64,000 nucleotides of DNA. Source: Parelaphostrongylus tenuis. Lineage: Eukaryota > Nematoda > Chromadorea > Rhabditida > Metastrongylidae. The first letter of the stretch is position 1. Each line of letters opens with the position of its first letter. The stretch covers positions 173,102 through 237,101 of the forward strand of contig JAHQIW010005918.1 of assembly GCA_019055375.1 (NCBI GenBank). Reading direction: 5' to 3'. The notes beneath the pieces were generated by a model that made no database searches, was not told the origin of the DNA, and saw only the letters and a program-made list of their open reading frames with translations. Shown in pieces: positions 45,390 through 55,606 of this stretch. A program made the position numbers and the translations under genes.

Positions 45390-46580
45390 TGACTTACTGT
45401 CTCATTTTGAATGGGAAGAGTACGCGGATATCGATCTGAGATATGTTTGAATGACCAAAGCTGCGAAGAAGTTCAATGTAACTTTTTAAAGCCGTTGAAT
45501 GTCCAGGTAATCAGATTTTGCGCAGATCAGAAGGCTGACAATGTGGCAGCGATTGGCAATGAGCCTACCATTGCCTTTACGTCCATCGTGCAAGCCCCAG
45601 TTCTCGGTCGTGTTCTGTTACCCTACTGCCGATCCATAGATGATGTCTGAATACGTGCTCTACACAGGAGGAAATGGAAATTTTTCTGAAATGTGAAGAG
45701 CAGTCCAAGTGTTTCGAGTATACTAAGTTCACGCGAGGAAAACCTAATAAGAAGTGGTTTCCATTCGTGAACATTCAAATACACCTTTGTCACAGTAGTT
45801 ACACAACGAAGTTGTATCGAAGACCAGGTAATAGAACATAATAGTGTACTACCTTTCCTCTCGTCCCTCACATAAGAAAAAAGCGCTTGTTCCAAACATC
45901 TACTGATCGCCAGCGAGTGTTTGCAATGCAGGAAAGAAGAAAGAGAAGAGCCACTACCTTGACGAAACAAAAGCCATTTCAAAAGTCTACAAAGGGTAGC
46001 CACTGAAGTTAGGTCAAAAAGGAGAGACTGGCTCTATAACATCAATAGCAAAAGTAATGTTGATCTAAACCTAGGCGGAAGATACCGTTGGAACTGTTCT
46101 TCATAGCGAATGGAGTAAGCACCGTAATTGAATGGTATCTAAAAAACCGAGTCTGGGAAACTCTGTACGGATTATAGAGATTCCACCCAGAACACTACGT
46201 CGACGATTGGCTCGGAATAGCCTGTATGACCATCTATGTAAGACAGAGGATTGAGCAATATGCTCTAATGCTAGAGACGAAGACTGCATGAGTCCAGGCA
46301 CAATATACCAAATCTCATGTACGGCATGTTGTGAAGAATACATAAGTAGAACGAGAAGCTTACTTTGGGGCCCACATCAAGGAACATTCAGATGGAAGGT
46401 CGAAATGTCGAACAAGTGCTTCCTTAAGGGCCCACAGGACAGTAAGGCACAGAAGAACATGAAGATGGTGATAAGAATCACAAACAACAGTCAAAAACGT
46501 AGGCGCGAAAAGCCCTTAAAACCTTGTGAATAAGTAACAAGTGTCCAAGATTGAATCAGAATTTGAGAGTGTCTGAAACC
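45390..46580 (+). pseudogene. Penelope-like element, RT C-terminus and GIY-YIG domain, frameshifted
   Basis: Blocks in order, in three frames: an FEWEEYADI-like and an RRLTMWQRLA-like block (about 45400-45565), then PVLGRVLLPYCRSIDDV (45597-45647), the RT active-site region, with the catalytic YIDD degraded to SIDD. Next come EEMEIF, FEYTKFTRGKPNKKWFPF and VNIQIHL (about 45668-45790), RRPGNR, and EIPPRTLRRRLARNSLYDHL (about 46176-46240, with one in-frame stop soon after). The GIY-YIG start GTIYQISCTACCEEYIS (about 46297-46347) follows, then IKEHSDGRSKCRTS in a shifted frame and finally ARKALKTL. Penelope elements encode RT plus a GIY-YIG endonuclease. This copy is inactive. Antisense frames here are shadows. 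Confidence 0.85.
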
Positions 46581-46830
46581 TGACAATTGATAAGGCGACT
46601 TATCTCAGAGTCATTTTCCGTTGAGTAAGGTTTGTTCTCGCAGCGTGTCACAACACACCGGTGACCTCTACGACATATGTTAACGGTGGGTTTCCATATA
46701 ATAGCCACACTACTGAACAGATTAACTGAGTAATTAGATATGGTATGATATAATACGCCCAGGCTCGGACATAGAACCGCCAAAACATTGGCCATCGACT
46801 TGGAAGAGAGAAATACCAATTTCACGCAGG
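46581..46830 (+). repeat. Penelope 3' non-coding region with hammerhead-like motif
   Basis: About 220 bp directly after the GIY-YIG remnant aligns with 52620-52900, which also follows a GIY-YIG remnant. Shared blocks are CTTATCTCAGA, GAGTAAGGTT, TGTGACAACRCAC-like, GAACARATTA and TTAGATATGG. It ends in CTCGGACAT..ACCGCC-AAAA-CATT-GGCC (46764-46793), a degraded H2 hammerhead. This matches the expected place of the ribozyme in a Penelope pseudo-LTR. Confidence 0.65.
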
Positions 46831-47243
46831 TCTCATTTGAAGGAAAAGAAATCCTGTAAAGATAGCGAATGTTCCCATGCTCAAGGGCTAAAGTTCACTT
46901 CTGAAGACAGCACTGGAACGCGTTCAAACGAGCTGTATGGGAAACCCCGGAACGATCGCTCTTAGCTAGCAAAAGATCAGTGAAACAGAGTGTGTGCTAA
47001 AACAGCACACTACAAATAGTAACGTTATATCATGCTAGAAATCACGTGCCACTTTCGTCCATTTCTCATCAATCCCGTCATCATTCAAATGATTCACACA
47101 GTTTTAACAATAAAATCTTACTGTGTCTATTGTCATTATCGATGGATTTGCCTCAGGATTGTCGACATACTAAGAGATTAGAAGGCAGCCTATACTGGTA
47201 CATTTTTACAATTCTTCTTCAATTCGTTCATTGAAGTTTATTA
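46831..47243. other. Unassigned DNA
   Basis: Nothing recognisable. It may include further Penelope flank. Confidence 0.3.
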
Positions 47244-47245
47244 GG

Positions 47246-47525
47246 CGCCGTTAAAGACTGCGAAGCTTTCAGCGTTGACCAATCTTCGATTGATGCGCCA
47301 CGTATTTGAATTTATCTAGTATGTAGAGGTAATTTAAATGCATATGTGATCTATACAATGACTCAATGTTGCCTGCGGATGTGACAAGTCGGCGCTGCTA
47401 TCCTCCTAGACGACTTACCAATTCGCCGACCCTATAATGATAGATTTGGTGAGCTCGGGGCGCGGATTCCGAGCAATAACCCCACGTATGTGTTGCAAGC
47501 ACTTATACCTACTAAGCCACAGGCG
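47246..47525 (-). repeat. tRNA-derived SINE S1, degraded
   Basis: CAGCGTTGACCAATC..GATGCGCCACG at the low end, AATGCATATGTGATCTATACAATGACTC in the middle and a worn tRNA head near 47490-47522 follow the S1 order on the minus strand. Confidence 0.65.
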
Positions 47526-48915
47526 GTCCAAAAGGAACACTCTCAAAGCGCCATAAGTAACAGCAGAATGTCTTTCCAATAAGTTAGAGGCGTGCTATTT
47601 AGGTTCTTTTCTATCGTATGCCTTTTTTTCCGCCAACTGAGCGTTCTCTGATTTATTAGCAAAGCTATCTTTGTGTGAGCTCTCAAGTGCTTTTACATTC
47701 TGAGTCATAGTGAAGCAGGAATTTTATGAAAATTTTCTCTTTACTATGTCTTCTTTGTAGCAAGCAAGCGTTTATATGAATAGATTGTAGTAAGACGACG
47801 GTCAACTTCAGACAAAGAGTGTCCACGTGATTCATCTTCGTTTCAATGATAGAATTATGAAAGCGATCAAGAGACTGTATTGTTGTAAGGAAAGGAAAGC
47901 ATTTCCTGGTTCAAATCCATAGTTTTGAATTTTAATGAAATTTATCTTCCATGTCGCCGAATTACAATGACCTCATTCTCCAACAGGTCGATCGTTAATA
48001 CAATTAGTACTGATTACCTGTGACCGGTTCGATAATTAAATCAAAAAGGCGAGAAATATTTCTCCCATGTGTTGTCTGCTTAGCAGATATTCTTGGGCTA
48101 TTATTACTACCGTGATCATGCCCATATCATAGCGCTCGAGTTGACTCTTCTACCAGAGTTTCCCTGCACTTGAAATAACCAAGCAAACGAAACGGGTTGG
48201 CTTCAACCCATGTAACTCCTTTTTTTTCTATCAAACCAAGCACGAGGTTTTTATAATATCATTTCTTCAAGCAGATTACGTCTCGGCAGCTTCGCTTTCT
48301 ACACAGTTGCTTTTTATAAGCTCTCCATTGAGTTGTGCAAGTGCAGACCACCAGGTAGAGGTCATATGCACTCATTATGAACTCCGTATAATGTAGTTTA
48401 TTTTCAAAGCGGCGAAAACCTTCTTCTGCCTCGAAATTCATCGTCAGCAAAGCTCATTACAAGAACAGAACCGAGACACTGACAAACGACACACACATGC
48501 GTCACCGCAGTCTTTACTCTACCAATAAAGCGGCGCAGTCGGTGGGCGGAGCGTCGTGTTCCTACTGCTGGTCGAGGATTCGTCCTGCACTCATCGCATC
48601 TTATCGCGATCGTACCCGAGTACCGTCATCCATTCGACACATGCGCTCAGAATTATCTCACTTTTTTGTGCCACAAGACATGCCTATCATATCTATGAGA
48701 GTTTATAGCACTTTTCGGAATCGACTCGTTGTCTCGCATCCGTCATCCACGAATGCCTTTGAACTTTTCACATGTGGATATGGTTACTGCTTGGATATCC
48801 TTCATTCGTCATGAATGCAGTCGAAAGGCGGTCGAGACAATTCTCCCTGGAGTCGTCCAATAGCCAGACTAGAGCGTTCATTTTTGGCATTGCAGAGATG
48901 TAGTTTCGAAATAAG
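47526..48915. other. Unassigned DNA
   Basis: Frame 48497-48814 (+, 105 codons) is less A+T-rich and serine/arginine-rich but unassigned. Confidence 0.3.
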
Positions 48916-48919
48916 TCTG

Positions 48920-48980
48920 ATACCATTTGCCGACCACACGGATGAGAGGTTTGTTGAGCCCGGCTTGGGGTATATCCAGC
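48920..48980 (-). repeat. Possible S1 fragment
   Basis: ATACCATTTGCCGACCACACGGATGAGAGGTTTGTTGAGCC resembles the S1 segment between the body and the tRNA head (TACCAATTTACCGACCCCGGAGGG..GGTGAGCC). It is short and diverged. Confidence 0.35.
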
Positions 48981-49095
48981 ATTATCCTCCTGATTATACT
49001 CTATATCACTTAATTACCGGGATTGCTTTACTTAATTTGACAACGTTATTTTTTTCTATGTAGCAGCCAAACTTTCCGCGACAGTAATCATTACA

Positions 49096-49120
49096 TTGGG
49101 TTGTTGCAAAAGTAACTGCG
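49096..49120 (+). mobile_element. Mariner-type terminal inverted repeat (single end)
   Basis: TTGGGTTGTTGCAAAAGTAACTGCG closely resembles the mariner-family terminal repeat (T-T-A/G-GGTTG-N-TGCAAAAGTAATTGCG). A TA lies three bases upstream. No mate end or transposase was found within a few hundred bases, so this is probably a solo end or MITE remnant. Confidence 0.6.
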
Positions 49121-49125
49121 CTTTC

Positions 49126-49780
49126 AGATATTAGATTTTGCACTAATTTCGATTTATTAATACATTCCAATATCATGCGCCAATTTTCAGCGATATAAAA
49201 ATCACAACCGCTTTCGCACCATCTAGTAGATCTGGTAATTTGAATTCTAAATCTACTCATGTAAGTTTACTGAATTTCGTAAGCGCACATCCAGCCAAGA
49301 AATCTTGTTCGTTCAATCGAGGCGCCATTCATTTTGGCCTAAGTGAATCGAAACGAATTCGTCCTTCTCATGAACGTTTATCATATGACCTTGTGGAATG
49401 GTGACAATTCAATTTTTTTCATGTTTTAATGGTCCCATACATCTCGTATTCGATGATTTCCTGCCATTATATCAAAAAAAAAGAGATGATTCGTTTCGTA
49501 CGAATGTGATGTGTGAATGTGATTCTATTGGTCACGATGACGGTGGTTGTAGGCTCCGGAGCAGAATTTGAACTTTTCAAATGTTCCTTCTGCTTTTTTG
49601 ATGCAAGGATACATTGAAATAGATCAATATTCCGTCTGCACTTCTCCTACAAATTTACTTTATAGTGCTTTCTCTGAGCATCACCATTATTCATTTTCTG
49701 ATTTCAGACCAACTTCAGTAAATCAATCTAAGTTCTGTAGCTTTTTCAAAGTTACTTTTCAGTGCATCACACGATTATTA
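49126..49780. other. Unassigned DNA
   Basis: Could be mariner interior, but I see no transposase blocks. Frame 49568-49810 is unassigned. Confidence 0.3.
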
Positions 49781-49824
49781 TTTGAGTCAGCATGGCATGT
49801 AGTCGGTTAATGGGCTCTTGTACA

Positions 49825-49861
49825 GTCCGATACAGGTGTTTCGGCTCTGCACCCTCGTCAG
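49825..49861 (-). ncRNA. Hammerhead motif (H1d), left arm
   Basis: On the minus strand: CTGACGA, stem II GGGT-GCAG-AGCC (3 of 4 pairs), GAAA, CACCTG, TA, TCGGAC. The core boxes are intact. Stem III has a mismatch and stem I is lost because the spacer supplies an unrelated 5' strand. Confidence 0.6.
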
Positions 49862-49887
49862 AGGATTGGCTTGAATTGAAGGGTTTT

Positions 49888-49930
49888 GGTCGGCTGACGA
49901 GGCTGCAAGGCCGAAACACGTGTATCGGGC
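49888..49930 (+). ncRNA. Hammerhead ribozyme motif (H1e), complete core
   Basis: GGTCGG (stem I 5'), CTGACGA (49894-49900), stem II GGCT-GCAA-GGCC (49901-49912, four pairs, one U-G), GAAA (49913-49916), stem III CAC/GTG with no loop, TA (49923-49924), TCGGGC (stem I 3'). Stem II differs from copies 1 and 3 (GATC/GATC) at paired positions on both sides, a compensatory change. Stem I has 5 of 6 pairs. Confidence 0.8.
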
Positions 49931-50205
49931 TGTACATGATCCCATTAACAAACCACATGACATGCTGGCTCAGATGATATTTATGAGATATATTTATTCC
50001 TGAGCGTAGTCTCAATAGGACACTCGAACTGAACCGCGTAATATTTCAAAAGTATCAGCAGCGAGCAATCGAGTGTCGAATTTTGCGGATTACTACTTGT
50101 TCACTTGACGGCGAGTAACTTTTCAGTCGGGAATACTTATATAGTGGGTAGTGACGAGAATACCTTTTAAAATTAACTTCCGATTGTGGTTTACCTGAAC
50201 AGCAA

Positions 50206-50276
50206 TTTATATATATATACATATACACATATATTTATTTATTTATATTTATATTATATATATATATATATATTTA
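50206..50276. repeat. AT microsatellite
   Basis: TA dinucleotide runs with interspersed TTTA units. Confidence 0.9.
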
Positions 50277-50389
50277 TCATTCTAAACATATTTGTTTCAT
50301 TAAGTTGATTTTTATCTTATTGCATATATGTACATAAGTGTATATAGTCACATATCGTTGCACTTTGGAAATCGCTGTAAAAAAAATCT

Positions 50390-50496
50390 TAGAGAAAGAG
50401 AGAGAAGAGAGAGAGAGAGAACCGTGGGAGGAAGATGGTAAGGAAGGAAGTATGAAGTAGAGATGAAAGGGAGATAGAGTAAGAGAGAGAGAGGAA
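50390..50496. repeat. GA-rich microsatellite
   Basis: Imperfect AGAG / GGAAG runs in two blocks. Confidence 0.85.
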
Positions 50497-50814
50497 GTTT
50501 TATGATATCATACGCCTTGATTCCCCGATGTGAGATCGGTTCTGGAGTTGCTTATCAATGAACTCATATCTAAAAACCGTATTACCTTTTATTCCGGATA
50601 TTCATCAACGTGGAACTTTTTTATTCCAAGTCGTTTCCTCGATGATATGCATCTCGTCCGGTAATTTTACGTTTCTCGGAAAATCGCCCACCAATCTGTC
50701 TATCGAAATAAGAATGTGGTCTATAATTTTTGAAGAGAAATACTCGGCTGGGCTTGACTTGCCTTGGCTCCATCGTTGACATTAATCTTGGCGCCATCAC
50801 ATTAACGACATCAT

Positions 50815-50836
50815 GACGACGACGACGACGACGACA
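50815..50836. repeat. Short GAC trinucleotide repeat
   Basis: Seven GAC units in a row. Confidence 0.9.
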
Positions 50837-50839
50837 GCA

Positions 50840-52435
50840 ATGATGTGCACAGCTTTCGAAGGGACCATATTTAATGAGCCAGCTAGTCGAAAATTCCCTT
50901 CTAATTGTTTTCTAGTTCTAAGGCTAATATGACTACTTCAACCGTGATTGCTCACTTTTTTATCTTAGTGTTTACTTTCGGGTTTTTAGGATAAAGGTAA
51001 TGTTAATGAACTCTTCTAATATCGATTTCGGCGGTCTCCCGCTTTACTCTTTTCCATTTCTCACCTCTTTGCCGCACTTACCGTATTTAACGCTACCGTA
51101 TTCGAGAGTTTGCATCAACGGCCATCAAATCTTATGTAATTTTAACAAGGTTGTCCAACAGTTCAAACTTTTTCAACTGTAAAGAGTACAAATAGAGCCA
51201 ATTTTGCCCATCGATCAATAATTGAATTTTTTGCCGGCTGTGGTTAATTTACATGATGACTGTTTTTTTTTTTGTTAGCAACTGTCGGACACATAACAAC
51301 CAGACAACTAAAACGAAACATTCTGGAAGAAAAAGGCAACATTGCTGATCATCACCTCCTTTCTCATCTTTTTCTCACTATTTCTCTTTTACTCCTTTAT
51401 TTTTGTTCCTTGCTTCATTTTTTTTTTGAAGATACTTTGCGTATGAAACTGTGCTCGTTCGTTTCTTCCATTCATCACATACGTCCTATCATAATTTTTT
51501 TCCTCTTCCCCTCTTTTGAAATTCTTCTATTCCCTCTATCTGTATGCCTCTTTTCCCTTAACTTGCTCTTTTCCCTGTTCTTCGTCCTAATTATTCTTTC
51601 CCTCATCTACCCTGTAGTACCGAACAGTGTCTGATTTATGCATACACTTTCGGTTACAAGGTGCATGATGTGGATTGAGATTATTGACTGTGATCGATCC
51701 ATCGATAATCGCATTATCTATTCAGTTCCATATGTTTGAGTTGTTCAGACACCATTTAACCATTTCAAAATGCGTTACAAAATGTTAAATCATACCGCCA
51801 TGAGATTAGCAGACACTCGAGTTTCATCAATAAAATCGAATATAAGTTCATGACCTAGTCTGATTGCCTCATTCAGAATATAAGTTTGACTTTAATTTCT
51901 TGGGTAATTCGCTAAGTCACTTATTTTCCTCGTTTTTGAGAAAATGCAGCTCGTTTTCATTATCATTCTTCTACTGTTGAATTGAACACTGTTCGACAAA
52001 TTTACTCATGCAGCAGATTTTCCTCAGTAAATGGTGTACATTTTGAATCAAACGACCGACTCTAACTGAACTACGGCATGATATAATTAAAACTATTTTA
52101 TGAATTGCAGATTTTTCAAAAATTACGCGGAATTGGTATATCTTGCTTTAAGTTGTTGGCTGTTTCGGCAACTTCGACTTCCACAGAATCTAAGCGCAGT
52201 ATACGATACTATATCTAAAATTCAGAAAACATTTCCTATATCGGTTGGAAATCCAATGCAGAAATCAATTCAAAGTTCTGCTCATTATACAAAACCAATC
52301 GTTTTATAGTATATATGAGAAAGTTTATCGGTGGGTTGTCATTTGCTGTGATTACTTACTCAAGCTAGAAAGTCAAAGTGAAATAAGCTGCCATATCATC
52401 CCATTTAATTCATCCGCAAGAACCTGAATTTGTAC
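50840..52435. other. Unassigned DNA
   Basis: The 120-codon frame at 51272-51634 (+) is hydrophobic only because the DNA is T-rich. Frame 52100-52309 is unassigned and precedes the second Penelope fragment. Confidence 0.3.
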
Positions 52436-52439
52436 AAAA

Positions 52440-52620
52440 GGCTCTGAAAGTTTTTTGTGCCGACGCTTTTGACTCGTGCTTTGGGATTCTCAGTACTTTC
52501 GATTCGTCTTTGAAGTGGTGGCGAGAATTTTGGGGAATGAGTCAAATGCCTTGGCGCGGAAGACCCCTAAGGCTTTTCTGGATGAGTTCCAAGAATCCAG
52601 AAGTGAATAAGAGGAGAGTG
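52440..52620 (+). pseudogene. Penelope-like element, end of GIY-YIG domain
   Basis: RFVFEVVARILGNES..ALARKT (about 52495-52566) is followed, after a frameshift, by RLFWMSSKNPEVNKRR. This is the conserved C-terminal end of Penelope GIY-YIG domains (pattern FE..ILG-E..ARK-L-AFW). Upstream parts of the element are not recognisable. Confidence 0.7.
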
Positions 52621-52900
52621 GAGGGTATCTGAACAGCATAAATGACATGACACCTTATCTCAGATTGATTTTCTAGTTTGAGTAAGGTTCAATATTCATA
52701 TTGTGTGACAACGCACTCATGTTCTTTCTCGTATAAGTAGTTCAACGATAAGTTTTATATAATTGCTAGACATCTGAATTGACTTTCGCATTACATTTTG
52801 ATTAACTATAATACTGACTGAACAATTAGATATGGATTTAGCTTAATACGTCTAAAACTGAGGAAAGCGAAGCCTCCGAAAAGTCGGGCATGGAATTCGG
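52621..52900 (+). repeat. Penelope 3' non-coding region with hammerhead-like motif
   Basis: This aligns with 46581-46810. It ends with CTGAGGA-A-AGCGAAGCCTCC-GAAA-AGTC-GGGC (52858-52892). The core boxes CTGAGGA and GAAA and the extra A are in the H2 layout. Stems are worn. Confidence 0.65.
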
Positions 52901-53210
52901 AGACGACATGCCAACCTCGCACAAATTTTCAAAAAAAAGCAGTTTGCTAAATAGTGTACATTTTAATTTCATCCGAATTCTTTGACTGGATTTATAACGA
53001 GCAAGTTTTCCGAAGTAATGAAGTGAATTTTTTTTCGAAATACCTTTACTGAGATTTTTGTTCTAAAAGAATTAACGGGAAAAATTTTCAACTATCACCC
53101 GCGTAGCATGTATCATTAGGCAATAGTCGTAAAATAATAGTTCACACTAGGGTCAAGAGGTCATATCGTTTATGGGCGTCGTCTGCTTGAATGCGGCACC
53201 TAAATTCTAT

Positions 53211-53253
53211 TTGACGAAGGTCAGCGTTAAGTGACGGTAAGCCGAAACGTGCC
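53211..53253 (+). ncRNA. Hammerhead-variant motif (H2), enlarged stem II region
   Basis: TTGACGA-A-GGTC..(loop)..AAGCC-GAAA-CGTG-CC. It has the H2 layout with C to T in the first core base and an insertion in the stem II region. Probably inactive. Confidence 0.35.
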
Positions 53254-54470
53254 ATGAGGAGCATGGTGACGTTATTCGTTACTTAATGATTAGACCTTTG
53301 TTATAAGATCAAAGCACGAGTTGTGAGCTGGATCATCCTTGATGACATCTAAAAGTATTTTAACCCGATTTTCCTTCAACTTTAGCGATACCAATCAATC
53401 TTATTTTCTTTGTTGAATGGGTCTGTAGCACGAGGTTAGAAATAAAAATTTATTCGGCTACCGTTTTGACGTGTTTTGTCTTCTTCAGTGCCCATGATTC
53501 AAGTCGATTGCCCGTAGTTTTTAACCCTCGATGTGGTCTTCTGTATATTAGGGCATCGCCGAGTGAGATTCTTCACTTTAGCGAAGACCACCGAGGAAGA
53601 TTTGACTCAGTCGACAGCGAAGGTGGAGGCCTCAACAAAGACAAACAATTGTGAGCCTACTCCACTCAACAGCTATGGGAAAGACGACACGTGAAACGTT
53701 AATTGAAATAAAATTTATTACGATCCTCGTGCTACAGACCAAGTCAACAAAGAAATTTTGGGACCTAGAAATTTGAAAACACATGGAAGCAGCAATTAAC
53801 TCCGACCGCTCAAGTAGATCAATAGAGGCACCTGGAAAAAAAACAGTATAATTTTCCATTTTTCATTGACCTGCGAATGATCACCATGGAATTTGAACAC
53901 AATTACTATTTGTGGTAGGACTGTTTCTACTGTTTCACTTTCAACGGTTTCAATTGCCGCACATATCTCAAACATAAGACGGCTCTAAAGTCCACTATTT
54001 TTCAAAAATTTTCAGATTCTAAGTAACCAGCCGCTACAGCCGCTCCCATTCTGCCACCATAGTCGGTTATCACAGTCAATTGATAACAAACATTTTTCAC
54101 CCTCATGCTTGGCTCTATTAAGTAGATTACATGATTGCTTAGCATTGATGATGCACTCTCAACTAAAACATAAGGCTCTCTTCTAAAGCCGTCATGAATC
54201 TATGTCTTTCTTAGCAGTCTTACTGTGCCTCAACTCTGCTTGTTGTTGATCAATTCATTCCATAGTTTCTACCATTGTCAACATGATGATTGCCTTACTT
54301 CAGAAGTGTTTCAATATTGCAAAATTTAGTGTCTAGTTATATCAAAATGGTCTATGTTGAGAGATTTTTACGCACTAAGGGGCTGATAATCACTATTCCA
54401 CTATAAGCACCTAAAAGTTTCCACTGCTATTTGAATGATAATATTACCGATTTGGGTGTGGTGTGTGTCG
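53254..54470. other. Unassigned DNA
   Basis: A 62-codon frame (53466-53654, +) in less A+T-rich DNA is protein-like but unassigned. Nothing else recognised. Confidence 0.3.
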
Positions 54471-54472
54471 GG

Positions 54473-54541
<69 letters not shown>

Positions 54542-54543
54542 GT
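54473..54543. repeat. GT microsatellite
   Basis: About 34 uninterrupted TG units, followed by imperfect TGTATG units to about 54570. The Cys-Val and His-Thr open frames on both strands are artefacts. Confidence 0.95.
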
Positions 54544-55054
54544 GTATGTGTGTATGTGTTGTGTATGCGCGCTTGTGTATGAAGATGTATGTACAAATAT
54601 ACATATTGTATACATCTAAACTACACGTGTACATATGTTTATCAATGTATCTGCAAGACATATTTGTATGTGGCCAGATGGAGTGAGATAGAGTGAGGAG
54701 GGGTGCTCTAGGTGTTGGTGCAATTGAATGGACGACGCAATGAAGTGACTGAGTTATCGTGCACTCATTCTGTGATGCTTAATGTATAATCGTTATCTGA
54801 ACGCGCGTTTTACGAGCGCTCGTAAATGGCTCGCGACGGTTGGATGGGTCGAAGTCGGCCAACGTCGCCCAACGTCGCCCAAACGATGGCTGCCAAATGT
54901 TGTTAGATCGCGATGCTACGCTTCCCTGCTGGTGGCTGGCTCAAAATACAGACATTCGCTTAACAAACAGACAAACCAGGCAGAGAATTACTTCAATGCA
55001 GGGAGTACATATACTCGAAACATCAATCACTGTTGGCTGTTTCGTGTTTGCTAT

Positions 55055-55225
55055 AAGATATCGTGTAGGTCAGTGGTAAGAAGTGCACCAAAGTACTCAC
55101 GTGATCTTTGGTTCTATTCCATGACTCAGTCTAACCAAGGCCTCCTACAATCGAAGATTGCACATTTGTACGAGGCTTATCTTGGTGGATGGAAACGCGT
55201 AACTGATGCACTGACATGATACACG
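55055..55225 (+). repeat. Possible tRNA-derived SINE (S4)
   Basis: TAGGTCAGTGG (55067-55077) fits an RNA polymerase III A box and GGTTCTATTCC (about 55110-55120) fits a B box at tRNA-like spacing. Only one copy is seen, so its repeat status is inferred from the promoter layout. A 145-codon frame (54782-55219) crosses it and is probably spurious. Confidence 0.4.
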
Positions 55226-55354
55226 TAAGTCACTGTATACCTTAAGCATGCATTCGACCACTTTAATCACCGACAATACTACCAAAGTGGTGAGAGAATA
55301 CATGAGTGCAACCTTGAGTTTTTTCTTTTTTTATCATTTTTATTTAATCTGTCA

Positions 55355-55606
55355 TCACAGTGTCTTTACTACTGTGCAGATCCTAGCACTTTTAAGCATT
55401 CCATTCGTTTCTTCGTTGTCTTCTTGAGCGTCGTATGTTAATGGTTGAGTGCGTCTCTTTGCAATCTCAGTTAGTCTGACTATGGCGTTCCATGGGCGTT
55501 CGTTGGTGATTGCCGGAGATTGTTGGGTGGTCTGTCCCACGCGCGTTTCGACGAGCATCACCACCATTTGACCACGGCGCCCATTTCCTTCGATTATCAA
55601 CAACAA
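55355..55606 (-). repeat. SINE-like element S2, second copy
   Basis: This aligns on the minus strand with 8427-8688. Blocks are GGGCGCCGTGG..TGGTGGTGATGCT, then CTCCGGCAATCA, then GGAACGCCA, then GCACAGTAGTAAAGACACTGTGATGACAGAT. The head TGGTCAAATGG resembles an A box. The 133-codon frame over it is a consequence of the repeat. Confidence 0.6.

Larger units (their letters stand above)
49783..49972. repeat. Inverted pair of H1 hammerhead repeats
   Basis: Arms of 79 nt at 49783-49861 and 49894-49972 match at 67 positions by hand alignment, around a 32-nt spacer. Each arm begins at the spacer with CTGACGA and carries a hammerhead motif, so the two ribozymes point away from each other. Frames across the palindrome are not genes. 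Confidence 0.8.

Noticed and set aside
51272..51634. 120-codon hydrophobic frame
   Set aside because: Composition follows T-rich DNA. No start context, homologue or splice support.
54401..54686. Open frames rich in Cys-Val or His-Thr on both strands
   Set aside because: Direct products of the GT microsatellite.
54782..55219. 145-codon open frame (+)
   Set aside because: It crosses a tRNA-like promoter layout, has competing frames and no recognisable domain. Probably fortuitous.
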